This document shows, piece after piece, positions 53,105 through 62,109 of a DNA stretch of 64,000 nt. Origin of the DNA: Anaeromyxobacter terrae (GTDB taxonomy: Bacteria > Myxococcota > Myxococcia > Myxococcales > Anaeromyxobacteraceae); contig NZ_JALCYY010000011.1 in assembly GCF_022690685.1 (NCBI RefSeq), positions 62,001-126,000 on the forward strand. Direction: 5' to 3'. Numbering within the stretch: the stretch's first letter is position 1; the number at the start of each line of letters is the position of its first letter. The notes under the pieces are model-generated. The model was not told the origin of the DNA. It saw nothing but the letters and a program-made list of their open reading frames with translations, and did not search any database. The position numbers were made by a program, and so were the translations under genes.

Positions 53105-56100
53105 AGATCGACGTCGTGAGCGCGAGCGCCGGGAGCGGCAAGACGCACCGGCTCACCCGCGCCGCCTACGAGGCGCTCGCGGACGGGAGCGCCCGCCCGG
53201 AGGGGCTCGTCGCCATCACCTTCACGAAGAAGGCGGCGAGCGAGCTCGAGAGCCGCATCCGCGCGAAGCTCCTCGAGGCGGGTCGGGCCGATCTCGCGGC
53301 GCGCGTGCGGGACGGCTACATCGGGACGATCCACGCCGTCTGCCAGCGGCTCCTGCGCGAGTTCGCGCTCGAGGCCGGCCTGTCGCCCTTCCTCGAGCCC
53401 ATCCCCGACGCGCAGCGGGAGCGGGTGTTCTCGGCGTCGCTCGCCGGCGTCCTCGCCGGGCGCGCGGGGCGGCTCAACGCGCTCGCGCGGCGGCTCGCGA
53501 TCGAGGACTGGCGGGAGCTCCTGCGCCGCATCGTGGACAAGGCGCGCGAGAACGGAATGGACCGGAGCGCCCTCGCGCGCTCCGCCGAGCTGAGCCGCGA
53601 GGGGCTCCTGCGGCTCCTACCGGAGGTCGCGATCGGCGGCGACGCCTACGCGCGCCGCCTGCGCTCCGAGGTGGAGCAGGTGGCGGCCGCGCTGGCGCCG
53701 CTCGCCGCGGAGAGCGGCGCCGCGGAGAAGCGCGCCCGCGCCGCGAGCGCGCTCGCCGCGGAGGCCCGCCGCTCGGGCCTGCCGCCCTGGAAGGACCAGC
53801 TCCAGCTCGCGCGCTCGCTCGGGGTGAAGAAGCTCGCGCCGGTGGTGGGCGAGCTCGTCGCGCTCGTCGAGGACCACCTCCGCGCGGAGCCCTTCCAGAA
53901 GGACCTCCTCGAGCTCCAGGCGGCGCTCTTCCAGCTCGCGGCGGAGGCCCTCGACGCGTTCGCGCGAGCGAAGGCGGCGGCGCGCGTCGTCGACTTCGGC
54001 GACATGCTCGCGCGGGCCCGCGACGTCCTCGCCCTGCCAGCCGTGCAGGAGGCGCTCCGCGCGCGGCTCGACCTCGTCCTCGTGGACGAGTTCCAGGACA
54101 CCTCGCCGCTCCAGCTCGCGGTCGTCACCGCGCTCGGCGCGGTCGCGCGGAGGAGCGTCTGGGTGGGCGATCGCAAGCAGGCGATCTTCGCCTTCCAGGG
54201 CTCGGACCCCGAGCTCATGTCGGCGGCGATGTCGTTCGCCCTCGCCGGCCGGGCGCCCGAGATCCTCGGCGCGTCCTACCGCTCGCGCCCGGCGCTCGTC
54301 GGGCTCGCCTCGAGCCTCTTCGCGCGGGCGCTCGCGCCGCACGGCTTCTCCGAGGCGGAGGTCCGGCTCGCGCCGGCGGTGGTGGATCCGGCCGCGCTCG
54401 CCGGGGAGCCCGCGCTCGAGGCCTGGCGCTGGGCACCCGAGACGGTGGAGCGCGACGGCGAGCGCGTCAAGGCGACGGAGCCGGACGCGATCGCCGCGGG
54501 GGTGGCGGAGCTGCTCGCCTCGCCGCCGCCGGTGCGGGAGCGGGTCGACGGCGCAGAGGAGCGCGTGCGCCCGGCGCGGGCCCGGGACGTGGCCGTGCTC
54601 GCCTTCTCGAACGGGCGCTGCCGGCAGATCGCCGCGGCGCTCGCCGCGCGGGGCATCGCCGCCCGCGTCTCGCTCGAGGGGCTGGGCGCGACGCCGGAGG
54701 CGATCCTCGTCCGCGCCGCCGTGGCGCTCCTCGCGGACGGCGAGGACGGCGTCGCCGCGCTCGAGGTGGGCTGGCTCGGCGGCGCCGCGGCCGCCGACCC
54801 CGACGGCTGGCTCTCGCGCCGGCTCGCCGAGGTGGACGCCTGGCGCGCCGATGCCGACCGCGCCCGCGCCGCCGGCGAGGCCCCTGCGCGGACGCCGCTG
54901 CCGTTCGGCGCCGATCCGCGCGTGCGTGCGCTGCGCGAGGCGGCCGCCGCCGCGGCGGGACGCTCGCCCGCGGAGGCGCTCGATCTCGCGCTGCGGACGG
55001 CGCGTCTTCCCGAGCTCCTCCGCACCTGGCCCGAGCCGGGACAGCGGCTCGCCAACCTCGAGGCGCTCCGGGCGGAGGCGAGCGCGTACGAGGAGCTCTG
55101 CGCCGCGCAGCGGAGCGCCGCGACCGTGCTCGGGCTCGTCGACCACCTCGGCCGCCTCGGGGAGACGAGGGAGACCGGCGCGCAGGCCGTGCCGAGCGCC
55201 GAGGACGCGGTGACGGTCTCCACCTGGCACGCGGCGAAGGGGCTCGAGTGGCCCATCGTCGTGCTCTCCCAGCTCGACCAGGACCTCGACCGCAGCGTCT
55301 TCGAGCCCGCGGTCGAGCCGGCGGCGGCGTTCGATCCGGCCGCGCCCCTCGCCGGCCGCTGGATCCGGCACTGGCCCTGGCCGTACGGCGGGATGACGAG
55401 CTCGCTCGCCCTCGCGGACGCCGCGGAGCACGAGCCGGAGGCGCGAGCCGCCCGGTCGCGGGACGAGCGCGAGCGGCTGCGCCTCCTCTACGTCGGCTTC
55501 AGCCGCGCTCGCGACCGGCTCGTGCTCGTCGCGAAGGTCGATCCGTCGGACGGCGCCGCGACGGCGGCGCTCGGGCCGCTCGAGACGGACGAGGGCGCGC
55601 CCCTCGTCGCGCTGCCGTTCGAGGCCGACGCGGGGCCAGCGGAGGTGTCGGTCGAGGACGAGCGCTGGGCGTGCCGGGTGCGCGCGCTCTCGGGCGTGCC
55701 GCCCATCGCGATCCCGCGCCCCCGCGCGGCGGTCGCCTGGTACGCGGGCGGCGCGCGCGCGGCGCGTCCGCGCGAGCTCCTGAACCCCTCGGTCGAGCCG
55801 CTCGCCGGCGCGGCCCGCCTCGTCGCCGTGACCCGGCTCGCCGGCCGCGCGCCGCTCCTCGCCGGCGCGCGCGACATGGCGCCCGTCGGCGACGCCGTCC
55901 ACGCGTTCCTCGCCGCCGACGACCGCGCCGACGACCCGCCGCGCCTCGCGCTCGCCGAGCGGCTCCTCGCCGCGCACGGCGTCTCCGGCGTCCTCGCCCC
56001 CGCGACCCTCCTCGCCGCCTCGGACGCGCTCGGCGCTCACCTCGCCGCGCGCTTCCCGGGGGCACGCTGGTTCCGGGAGTGGCCGGTGCGCGCGCGCCTC

Positions 56101-56355
56101 GACGGCGATCGCCTCCTCGTCGGCGACGTGGATCTCTTCCTCGAGCTCGACGACGGGTTCGTGCTCGTCGATCACAAGTCGTTCCCGGGCGGCGAGGTGG
56201 AGCGCGACCGGCGGCTCGCGGAGTGGGCGCCGCAGCTGGGCTGGTACGCGCGGGCGCTCGCCGCGGCGCTCCGGAAGCCGCTCCGCGCCGCCTTCATCCA
56301 CCTGCCCGTGCGCGGGGAGCTCGCGGAGCTCGATCTGGCGCCGCTCCTCGCCTGA
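53101..56355 (+). CDS. addA: AddA-like UvrD-family helicase with C-terminal nuclease domain
   Basis: 1,084 residues, GTG start overlapping the addB stop. Helicase motif I is SASAGSGKTHRLTRAAYEAL at the very N-terminus, with Ia ITFTKKAASELESRI, motif II LVLVDEFQDTSPLQL, III VGDRKQAIFAFQGSDP, V TVSTWHAAKGLEWPIVVL and VI RLLYVGFSRARDRLVLV. The C end carries a nuclease core (VGDVDLFLELDDGFVLVDHKSF, then QLGWYARAL). It pairs with AddB to resect DNA ends for RecA loading. A strong hairpin terminator follows. Confidence 0.92.
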   Translation: MKIDVVSASAGSGKTHRLTRAAYEALADGSARPEGLVAITFTKKAASELESRIRAKLLEAGRADLAARVRDGYIGTIHAVCQRLLREFALEAGLSPFLEPIPDAQRERVFSASLAGVLAGRAGRLNALARRLAIEDWRELLRRIVDKARENGMDRSALARSAELSREGLLRLLPEVAIGGDAYARRLRSEVEQVAAALAPLAAESGAAEKRARAASALAAEARRSGLPPWKDQLQLARSLGVKKLAPVVGELVALVEDHLRAEPFQKDLLELQAALFQLAAEALDAFARAKAAARVVDFGDMLARARDVLALPAVQEALRARLDLVLVDEFQDTSPLQLAVVTALGAVARRSVWVGDRKQAIFAFQGSDPELMSAAMSFALAGRAPEILGASYRSRPALVGLASSLFARALAPHGFSEAEVRLAPAVVDPAALAGEPALEAWRWAPETVERDGERVKATEPDAIAAGVAELLASPPPVRERVDGAEERVRPARARDVAVLAFSNGRCRQIAAALAARGIAARVSLEGLGATPEAILVRAAVALLADGEDGVAALEVGWLGGAAAADPDGWLSRRLAEVDAWRADADRARAAGEAPARTPLPFGADPRVRALREAAAAAAGRSPAEALDLALRTARLPELLRTWPEPGQRLANLEALRAEASAYEELCAAQRSAATVLGLVDHLGRLGETRETGAQAVPSAEDAVTVSTWHAAKGLEWPIVVLSQLDQDLDRSVFEPAVEPAAAFDPAAPLAGRWIRHWPWPYGGMTSSLALADAAEHEPEARAARSRDERERLRLLYVGFSRARDRLVLVAKVDPSDGAATAALGPLETDEGAPLVALPFEADAGPAEVSVEDERWACRVRALSGVPPIAIPRPRAAVAWYAGGARAARPRELLNPSVEPLAGAARLVAVTRLAGRAPLLAGARDMAPVGDAVHAFLAADDRADDPPRLALAERLLAAHGVSGVLAPATLLAASDALGAHLAARFPGARWFREWPVRARLDGDRLLVGDVDLFLELDDGFVLVDHKSFPGGEVERDRRLAEWAPQLGWYARALAAALRKPLRAAFIHLPVRGELAELDLAPLLA

Positions 56356-56376
56356 CCTCGGGGCCCCGGACGCACG

Positions 56377-56410
56377 AAAGCCCGGCCCCTCTCGCGAGGA
56401 ACCGGGCTTT
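56377..56410. terminator. Bidirectional intrinsic terminator between addA and the cold-shock gene
   Basis: AAAGCCCGG (56377-56385) pairs with CCGGGCTTT (56402-56410) around a loop that itself contains CTCGCGAG. On the plus strand it is followed by CATTTCGTT; the stem's own AAA/TTT ends give T runs in both directions. It lies 22 bases after addA and 24 bases after the convergent csp gene. Confidence 0.85.
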
Positions 56411-56433
56411 CATTTCGTTCAGACGTGAAGCGG

Positions 56434-56637
56434 CTACAGCGGGCGGACGTTCGCCGCCTGGAGGCCCTTCGGGCCGCGCTGAACGTCGAACTCCACCTTC
56501 TGACCCTCGGCGAGGGTGCGGAACCCCTGCGCCTGGATCGCGGTGTGGTGGCAGAACACGTCCTCGCCACCGCCGTCCTGCGTGATGAACCCGAAGCCCT
56601 TCGCGTCGTTGAACCACTTCACGGTACCGGTCGCCAT
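56434..56637 (-). CDS. Cold-shock protein (CspA family)
   Basis: 67 residues, complete single cold-shock domain. RNP1 is GFGFITQ and RNP2 DVFCHHTAI; the protein opens [16 protein letters not shown] and closes [10 protein letters not shown]. It binds single-stranded RNA/DNA. The Cys in FCHH replaces the usual Val/Phe position, a variant seen in some myxobacterial Csp proteins. A long leader upstream (no gene for about 390 bases) is compatible with the cold-responsive leaders known for this family. Confidence 0.95.
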   Translation of the reverse strand: MATGTVKWFNDAKGFGFITQDGGGEDVFCHHTAIQAQGFRTLAEGQKVEFDVQRGPKGLQAANVRPL

Positions 56638-57034
56638 TACTCGTACTCTTTTCTTCTGAATCGGCGGCATTGAGTTGCCGCGTCGATGCGCCTCGAAACG
56701 AGGCCGCCGAGGTTTAACCCACCGCGCGCTCCGCGTCGAGCGTACTTCGCGGGGAGGTATCGGTCGCTCGGAACCCAGCCCTCCGTCCGGGCCGTCGGGC
56801 GCAGGACCCCCCTCCGGCGATATCGCCTCCCGACGCGAACGAGCTCGGTGCCCGTGCGCAGCACCCGAGGCTCGCTCCCCTGACTCCTGGGCGAGCCGGT
56901 CGCGTCGCCGGATCTCCTCGCATTTCCACGCCATTGAGGCCGGCCCCCTCGCCTCGGGCACGACCGCCTGCTTGAATCCGGCTCCTGCCTCCGCCGTCCA
57001 GGCCGCTGGAAGCCACCTCTCGAACGGAGCGGAC
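56638..57034. other. Divergent intergenic region and probable csp leader
   Basis: About 397 bases with no convincing gene. The first 80 bases before the csp start are AT-richer than the surroundings and probably encode its 5' leader. I could not identify a specific cold-shock box or promoter for either the csp gene or the Asp/Arg-rich protein gene. Confidence 0.4.
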
Positions 57035-57664
57035 ATGACCCGAGCCGCACTCGTCGCAGCCCTCGTCCTCGCCCTCCCCGCTGCCGGGCGCGCGCAGCTC
57101 CCCCGCGACCGCGCCGGCCACGCCCCGGAGCCCGCCCCCGAGCGCGCCCAGGACCGGCGCGAGGTCCGCCAGGATCGCCGCGAGCTCGCGCGGGACCGGT
57201 GGGACGTCCGCTGGATGGACGAGCTCCTCTCCCGCTACGACGCCGCGCGCGCCAGGCGCGACCGGCGGGCGTTGCTCGGCGTCGAGCAGGACGTCGCGCG
57301 CACGCTCGCGCGCGCCGAGCACGAGGCGCGGCTCGAGGTGAGGGACGCGCGCGGCGAGCTCAGGCAGGGGCGGGCCGAGGCCGCGTCGGAGCGGCGGGAC
57401 GACTGGCGCGACGATCGACGCGACGCGCGCGACGATCGCCACGACCTCCGCGACGACCGGCGTGACGCGCGCCGGGTGGCCAGGATCCGCGACGACTTCG
57501 CGCGGCTCCAGGGCCGGATGGAGCGCCGCGCCCTCGACCGGAAGCGCGCCATGCTCGTGGAGCTGGGCCACCTGGCGCGCGCCGAGCTGCGCGAGGACCG
57601 CCGCGAGCTCCGCGAGGATCGCGGTGAGCTCCGCGAGAACCGGCGCGACGACCTGCGGCGCTGA
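57035..57664 (+). CDS. Exported Asp/Arg-rich low-complexity protein
   Basis: 209 residues with a signal peptide ([19 protein letters not shown]). Most of the mature chain is made of Arg/Asp/Glu runs: [19 protein letters not shown], then [20 protein letters not shown], and near the end [20 protein letters not shown]. The charge pattern predicts long helices with regular salt bridges or a rod. No family recognised. Similar charged repeats occur in periplasmic or surface proteins of myxobacteria (general impression). GGAG precedes the ATG by five bases. Composition-driven coding in other frames is ignored. Confidence 0.7.
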   Translation: MTRAALVAALVLALPAAGRAQLPRDRAGHAPEPAPERAQDRREVRQDRRELARDRWDVRWMDELLSRYDAARARRDRRALLGVEQDVARTLARAEHEARLEVRDARGELRQGRAEAASERRDDWRDDRRDARDDRHDLRDDRRDARRVARIRDDFARLQGRMERRALDRKRAMLVELGHLARAELREDRRELREDRGELRENRRDDLRR

Positions 57665-57867
57665 GTGAAGCCTTCGGGTCGGACCCGGGCGGCGCGAGGG
57701 AGCGGCCGCCCGGGTCTGCCACCGGCCGCTGTCCGCCGGACCCGGCCGGGCTCAACACCCCGCGATCTGACCGCGCTCAATCTCGGCCCCCCCGCCTTCG
57801 TGACATCCTCCCGTTCCCCGGATCGTTCGAGCCGCAACGAGCGCGAGCGGCGGCGCGGAGGTACACC

Positions 57868-58269
57868 ATGCTGAAGTGGACGCCGGCCCTGGCCGTGGGC
57901 ATCGACGAGATCGACGAGCAGCACCAGGAGCTGTTCCGGCGCGCCGAGCGGTTCGTCGCGAGCCTCGACACGGCGGATCGCCAGGAGATCGGGATCCTCC
58001 TCTCGTACCTCCGCATGTACTGCGTCACGCACTTCGGCGCGGAGGAGGCCTGGATGCGGGACGTCCGGTACGAGGGCTACGGCGAGCACAAGGCCGAGCA
58101 CGATCGCTTCGTGAAGGACATCCTCCGGATGTCCGACGAGCATGAGCGGCGCGGCGGTCCGGGTCTCGAGGCGATGAAGATCGGGACCTACCTCTCGCGC
58201 TGGCTGAAGGACCACGTGACGCGGACCGACTCGGCGTTCGCGCGCTTCCTCCTGTCCCAGTCCGCCTGA
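57868..58269 (+). CDS. Bacteriohemerythrin
   Basis: 133 residues with all di-iron ligands in place: H19 (EIDEQHQELF), H55 and E59 (THFGAEEAWM), H74 and H78 (YGEHKAEHDRF), H116 and D121 (KDHVTRTDSAF). It binds oxygen, or possibly NO or iron, in the cytoplasm. A single stand-alone domain, preceded by GGAGG. In a microaerobe or anaerobe such proteins are thought to buffer or deliver oxygen. Confidence 0.95.
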   Translation: MLKWTPALAVGIDEIDEQHQELFRRAERFVASLDTADRQEIGILLSYLRMYCVTHFGAEEAWMRDVRYEGYGEHKAEHDRFVKDILRMSDEHERRGGPGLEAMKIGTYLSRWLKDHVTRTDSAFARFLLSQSA

Positions 58270-58446
58270 CGAGCGCGGCGCGCTCCGGCCGCTCCCGGCC
58301 GTGGCCGCCATCCCGGGCGACCCCGCCCTGGGCAGGAGCAGTCCCGACCGGCGGTGCTCTACTCGTGCCGTGACGTGCGGGCGCGAGGCGCCGCGCTCCG
58401 GCTCGCGTGGCGCCGGAGCGGCGCGCGGGCGCCGGGACGGTTCGCG

Positions 58447-59565
58447 ATGACGGCGCTGCACGAGGCGCGGTTCTACGAGCGGCGGCCGGACAACGAGGTT
58501 CGCTGCACCCTCTGCCCTCACGACTGCCACGTCCGCGCCGGCGGGCGCGGCGCCTGCGGCGTCCGCTTCAACGTGCGGGGCACCCTCTACACGCTCGTCT
58601 ACGACCGGGTGGTGTCGCGCGAGATCGATCCCATCGAGAAGAAGCCGCTCTTCCACTTCCTCCCCGGCTCGCGCGCGTACTCGATCGCGACCGTCGGCTG
58701 CAACCTGCGCTGCTCGTTCTGCCAGAACTGGTCGGTGTCGCAGTGGCCGAAGGACCACCTCCCGCGAACGATCGACGCGAACGGGAACCGCGAGGCGACC
58801 GAGTTCGTCTGCCCGCAGCTCGCGGCCGCGGCGCAGGCCGTGGTCGGCGAGGAGGTGACGCCCGACGAGATCGTCGAGCGCGCCGTCGCGAGCGGCTGCC
58901 GCTCGATCGCGTACACGTACACGGAGCCGACCATCTTCTACGAGCTCGCCCACGACACGGCGGTGCGCGCGCGGGCGCGGGGGCTCAAGAACGTCTTCGT
59001 GACGAACGGCTTCATCTCCGAGGCGCCGCTGCGCGAGATCGCGACGGTGCTCGACGCCGCCAACGTCGACCTCAAGTTCTTCGACCCCGAGAGCTATCGC
59101 AGGATCAGCCGCGCCCGGCTCCAGCCGATCCTCGACGCGATCCGGCTGTACCGCGCGCTCGGCGTCTGGGTGGAGGTGACCACGCTCGTCATCCCGGGCG
59201 TGAACGACTCGGACGCGGAGCTGCGCCAGATCGCGGAGTTCGTCCGCTCGGTCGGCCCCGAGGTGCCGTGGCACGTGTCGCAGTTCTACCCGGCGTACAA
59301 GATGCTCGATCGGCCGTTCACGCCGCTCGAGACCCTGGACCGGGCCGCGCGCCTCGGCCGCGCCGCCGGCCTCCGCCACGTCTACGAGGGGAACGTCCCC
59401 GGCTCGGAGGGGGAGACCACGCGCTGCCACCTCTGCAACGCGCTCCTCGTCGAGCGCTACGGGTTCCACGTGCTCCGGAACCGGATCGAGAATGGCTGCT
59501 GCCCGGCCTGCGGGACGCGGGTGGACGGCGTCGAGATGTCGCCCGCGCCGGCGTGGCGCGCGTGA
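58447..59565 (+). CDS. amrS: AmmeMemoRadiSam system radical SAM enzyme AmrS
   Basis: 372 residues. The radical SAM triad is C85, C89, C92 (VGCNLRCSFCQNW). An N-terminal Cys set (C20, C23, C27, C37 in RCTLCPHDCHVRAGGRGACG) and a C-terminal pair (RCHLCN, CCPACG) are typical of AmrS. Other blocks: IDPIEKKPLFHFLPG, YTYTEPTIFYELAHDTA, VNDSDAELRQIAEF and YPAYKMLDRPFTP. Its partners in the named system, MEMO1 and AMMECR1, are not adjacent here. Function of the system is not established. ATG 58447 fits the family start. Confidence 0.93.
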   Translation: MTALHEARFYERRPDNEVRCTLCPHDCHVRAGGRGACGVRFNVRGTLYTLVYDRVVSREIDPIEKKPLFHFLPGSRAYSIATVGCNLRCSFCQNWSVSQWPKDHLPRTIDANGNREATEFVCPQLAAAAQAVVGEEVTPDEIVERAVASGCRSIAYTYTEPTIFYELAHDTAVRARARGLKNVFVTNGFISEAPLREIATVLDAANVDLKFFDPESYRRISRARLQPILDAIRLYRALGVWVEVTTLVIPGVNDSDAELRQIAEFVRSVGPEVPWHVSQFYPAYKMLDRPFTPLETLDRAARLGRAAGLRHVYEGNVPGSEGETTRCHLCNALLVERYGFHVLRNRIENGCCPACGTRVDGVEMSPAPAWRA

Positions 59566-59580
59566 CGGCGGGAGGATGCC

Positions 59581-59916
59581 ATGCGGCTCGCCGCGCGAGC
59601 GGCCGTGGGCGCCGCGGCGCTCGCCCTGGCGGGCGGCCAGTGCGGCGTCGGCGGTGAGGGCGAGCTCGCCTGCCTCGAGGCGGTCGCCCGCCTCGATGCG
59701 TGCTGCCCCGGGCTCGACGCGACCCTCTTCGCCTGCGGGGACGGCGAGGAGCACGCGTCGGGCTGCGTCGTCTCCTACACCTCGCCCGCGCTCGGCCTCG
59801 ACGAGAGCCGCTGCATCTGCGCCCGCTCCTGCGCCGACCTGCGCGACGGCGGGATCTGCTCGCGGGCGAGCCGGACGGCCCCGGGCGGAGCGCACCCGCC
59901 GCCGCTCTGTCCGTGA
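59581..59916 (+). CDS. Small exported Cys-rich protein
   Basis: 111 residues, with GGGAGG before the ATG. The N-terminus (RLAARAAVGAAALALAGGQC) is a signal sequence; the Cys after GGQ could be lipidated, though Gln before it is not typical. The mature part has about ten Cys in pairs (DACCPGL, RCICARSC, GICSRAS), suggesting a disulfide-stabilised periplasmic or secreted domain. No family recognised. It starts 16 bases after amrS and may be co-transcribed with it. Confidence 0.65.
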   Translation: MRLAARAAVGAAALALAGGQCGVGGEGELACLEAVARLDACCPGLDATLFACGDGEEHASGCVVSYTSPALGLDESRCICARSCADLRDGGICSRASRTAPGGAHPPPLCP

Positions 59917-59924
59917 AGCGTCCG

Positions 59925-60656
59925 TCAGCGGCCGCGCCGCATCGGGACGAACTGCACGGGCGCGAGGCGCTCCTCGAGCAGCCCGCCCGGCAGCTTCTTC
60001 ACGACCACCAGCGTCTGGACGCCCCCCGCCGGCCCGGCGGGATAGACGATCCTCCCGCCCTCCGCGAGCTGGGCGAGGAGCGGCGGGGGGAGCCGTTCCA
60101 CGGCGCAGCTCACGACGATCGCGTCGAAGGGCGCCGCCTCCGGCCAGCCCTGGAAGCCATCCCCGGCCCGGAGGTGCACGTTCGCGTAGCCGAGCTGCCG
60201 GAGCGTCTCGACGCTGCGCGCGTGCAGCTCCGGCTCGAGCTCGATCCCGTACACCTCGGCCGCCGCCCGCGAGAGCACCGCGGCCGCGTACCCCGAGCCG
60301 GAGCCGACCTCGAGCACGCGCTCGCCGCCGCGGAGCGCGAGCGCCTGCGCCATGAGCGCGACCACGTAGGGCTGGCTCACGGTCTGGCCGCGCCCGATGG
60401 GGAGCGGCTCGTCCTCGTATGCGTACGCGCGCCACTCGGGCGCGACGAACCGCTCGCGCGGCACCTCCCGCATGGCCGCGAGCACCCGCCCGTCGCGGAT
60501 GCCGCGCGCCGCGAGCTGTTCCTCCACCATCCGCGCGCGCGCCGCCTCCGGGGCCGGCGCGGGACGCTCCGGGCTCGTGCACGCGCCCTCCCGGGCTCCC
60601 GCGGCGAGGAGCAGCGTGAGGACCGAGAGGAGCGCCCGGGCGGTCATGCGAGCCAT
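59925..60656 (-). CDS. Exported protein-L-isoaspartate O-methyltransferase-like protein
   Basis: 243 residues. The catalytic part is a clear Pcm: RMVEEQLAARGIRDGRVLAAM, EVPRERFVAPEWRAYAYEDEPLPIG, GQTVSQPYVVALM, SAM motif I VLEVGSGSGYAAAVLS and VVSCAVERLPPPLLAQL. It repairs isoaspartyl residues using SAM. Unlike cytoplasmic Pcm, it has a signal-like N-terminus (TARALLSVLTLLLAAGAREGAC) and a Pro-rich linker, so it may be exported or membrane-attached. How SAM would reach it outside the cytoplasm is unclear. It ends eight bases from the convergent small Cys-rich gene. Confidence 0.88.
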   Translation of the reverse strand: MARMTARALLSVLTLLLAAGAREGACTSPERPAPAPEAARARMVEEQLAARGIRDGRVLAAMREVPRERFVAPEWRAYAYEDEPLPIGRGQTVSQPYVVALMAQALALRGGERVLEVGSGSGYAAAVLSRAAAEVYGIELEPELHARSVETLRQLGYANVHLRAGDGFQGWPEAAPFDAIVVSCAVERLPPPLLAQLAEGGRIVYPAGPAGGVQTLVVVKKLPGGLLEERLAPVQFVPMRRGR

Positions 60657-60848
60657 CGGCGACGCAGCGCGTCCGGGAGATCACGCCACGATCCTCGCAC
60701 CCCGTCGCGCGGCCTCCAGGGCTCCCCGCAGCGGGGCTCGGCCTGCCCGCTCGGCGGGTCTCACGCCGGCCGGGCGCGAGGCCCCCTCCGGCGGGGCCGC
60801 CCCGCGCGAAGGGCCGCGCCGGCCGCGGCGGAGCGCGAGAATGGGGGT

Positions 60849-61067
60849 GTGAGCCCCTCCTTCGTCACCCGGCTCCTGGCCCTCGCGCTCGTCCTGTTCG
60901 TCGGGATCGCCTCGGCCGTTCTCCTCTGGGACGGCATCTCCGGCCTCGCGCCCGGCAACGGCGCCGCGGCGCACGCGTGGCGCGCACGGGCGCGGCTCGT
61001 GGTGGGCGCCCTCGGGTTCGCCGCGGCGCTCTGGGTCGTCCTCGGGATGCTCACGCACGCGCACTAG
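60849..61067 (+). CDS. Small two-helix membrane protein
   Basis: 72 residues from a GTG start. It has two hydrophobic helices (TRLLALALVLFVGIASAVLLW and VVGALGFAAALWVVLGMLTH) joined by a polar loop. It ends one base before the start of the DUF362 gene, so the two are probably co-transcribed. A GGGG immediately before the GTG is a close-set ribosome site. No family recognised. Confidence 0.55.
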   Translation: MSPSFVTRLLALALVLFVGIASAVLLWDGISGLAPGNGAAAHAWRARARLVVGALGFAAALWVVLGMLTHAH

Positions 61068-61068
61068 G

Positions 61069-62109
61069 ATGGACAGGTCCCTCCATCACCGGCTCGGCCG
61101 GCGCAGGTTCGTGGCGGGCGCTCTCGCCGGCGCCGCGTCGGTGGCTGCGGTGTCCGCGCTCTCGGGGGCGTCGCGCGCGACGCCAGCCGGCGCGCGGTCA
61201 CACGCGCTGCCGGACGCGCCGCGCCCGCCCGCGACGAGCACCGTCGCGGTGGTGCGCCCGTCCGCGTCGCCGAGCCTGCGGGCCGCGGTGGAAGAGGCCA
61301 TCCGCCTCGCCGGAGGGCTCGGGTTCATCCGTCCCGGGGACTCGGTGCTGCTGAAGCCGGCCGTGAACAGCGGGAACCCCTACCCCGCGACGACCGACCC
61401 CGAGGTCGTCCAGATCGTCGCCCGGCTCGTCCTCGAGGCGGGCGGCGCGCCGTTCGTCGCGGATCGCACCATGTTCCTGCACTCGACGCGGGCCGCGCTC
61501 GAGCGGACCGGGATCCGGGACGCCGCCCGCTCGCTCGGGATCCCCTGCATCGCGCTCGAGGACGCGGAGGTCGCCTGGGTGCGCCACCCGCTCGCCGCGC
61601 ACTGGCCGGACCGGACGATCCGGATCTACCGGCCGGTGCTCGCGGCCGACCACGTCATCGGGCTCTGCACGCCGCGGACGCACGTGCGGGGCGACTTCAC
61701 GATGGCGATGAAGAACGCGGTCGGGATCGTCGACGGCGCGGCCCGCGTCCGGATGCACCTCGGGCCGGGGCTGCGCGCTCGTCTCGCGGAGATCTCGCTC
61801 GTCGCCTACCCCGCGCTCGTCCTCCTCGATGCGCGGGAGGGCTTCGCGGACGGCGGGCCCGACGAGGGCGACCGCTGCCGGCCCGACGTCATCGCCGCGA
61901 GCACCGATCCGCTCGCCCTCGACGCGGTGGGCCTCGCGCTCCTGCGCATCGCGGGGACGAACGAGCGGATCCGGCGCGGCTCGATCTGGGACATTCCGAT
62001 GATGCGGCGCGCGGCGGAGATCGGCGTCGGGGCCGCGTCGGGTGAGCGGATCCTCCTCGCCGGGGCGAGCGAGGCCGACGTCGCGCGGCTACGCCGGGAG
62101 CTCGGCTGA
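61069..62109 (+). CDS. Tat-exported DUF362 family protein
   Basis: 346 residues. The N-terminus has a Tat-type signal (GRRRFVAGALAGAASVAAVSAL). The DUF362 domain follows at about 55-340: VAVVRPSASPSLRAAVEEA, GDSVLLKPAVNSGNPYPATTDPEVV, HVIGLCTPRTHVRGDFTMAMKNAVGIVDG and DVIAASTDPLALDAVGLALL. It lacks the ferredoxin Cys motifs that some DUF362 proteins carry. Function of the domain is not established; folding as a periplasmic enzyme with cofactor loaded before export is implied by Tat. The end overlaps the convergent flavodoxin gene by 21 bases. Confidence 0.87.
   Translation: MDRSLHHRLGRRRFVAGALAGAASVAAVSALSGASRATPAGARSHALPDAPRPPATSTVAVVRPSASPSLRAAVEEAIRLAGGLGFIRPGDSVLLKPAVNSGNPYPATTDPEVVQIVARLVLEAGGAPFVADRTMFLHSTRAALERTGIRDAARSLGIPCIALEDAEVAWVRHPLAAHWPDRTIRIYRPVLAADHVIGLCTPRTHVRGDFTMAMKNAVGIVDGAARVRMHLGPGLRARLAEISLVAYPALVLLDAREGFADGGPDEGDRCRPDVIAASTDPLALDAVGLALLRIAGTNERIRRGSIWDIPMMRRAAEIGVGAASGERILLAGASEADVARLRRELG

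Noticed and set aside
57380-57480. Short repeats of GACGATCGACGCGAC type, considered as a CRISPR-like or satellite array
   Set aside because: They are in-frame codons for Asp-Asp-Arg-Arg blocks in the exported charged protein; there are no spacers of constant length.
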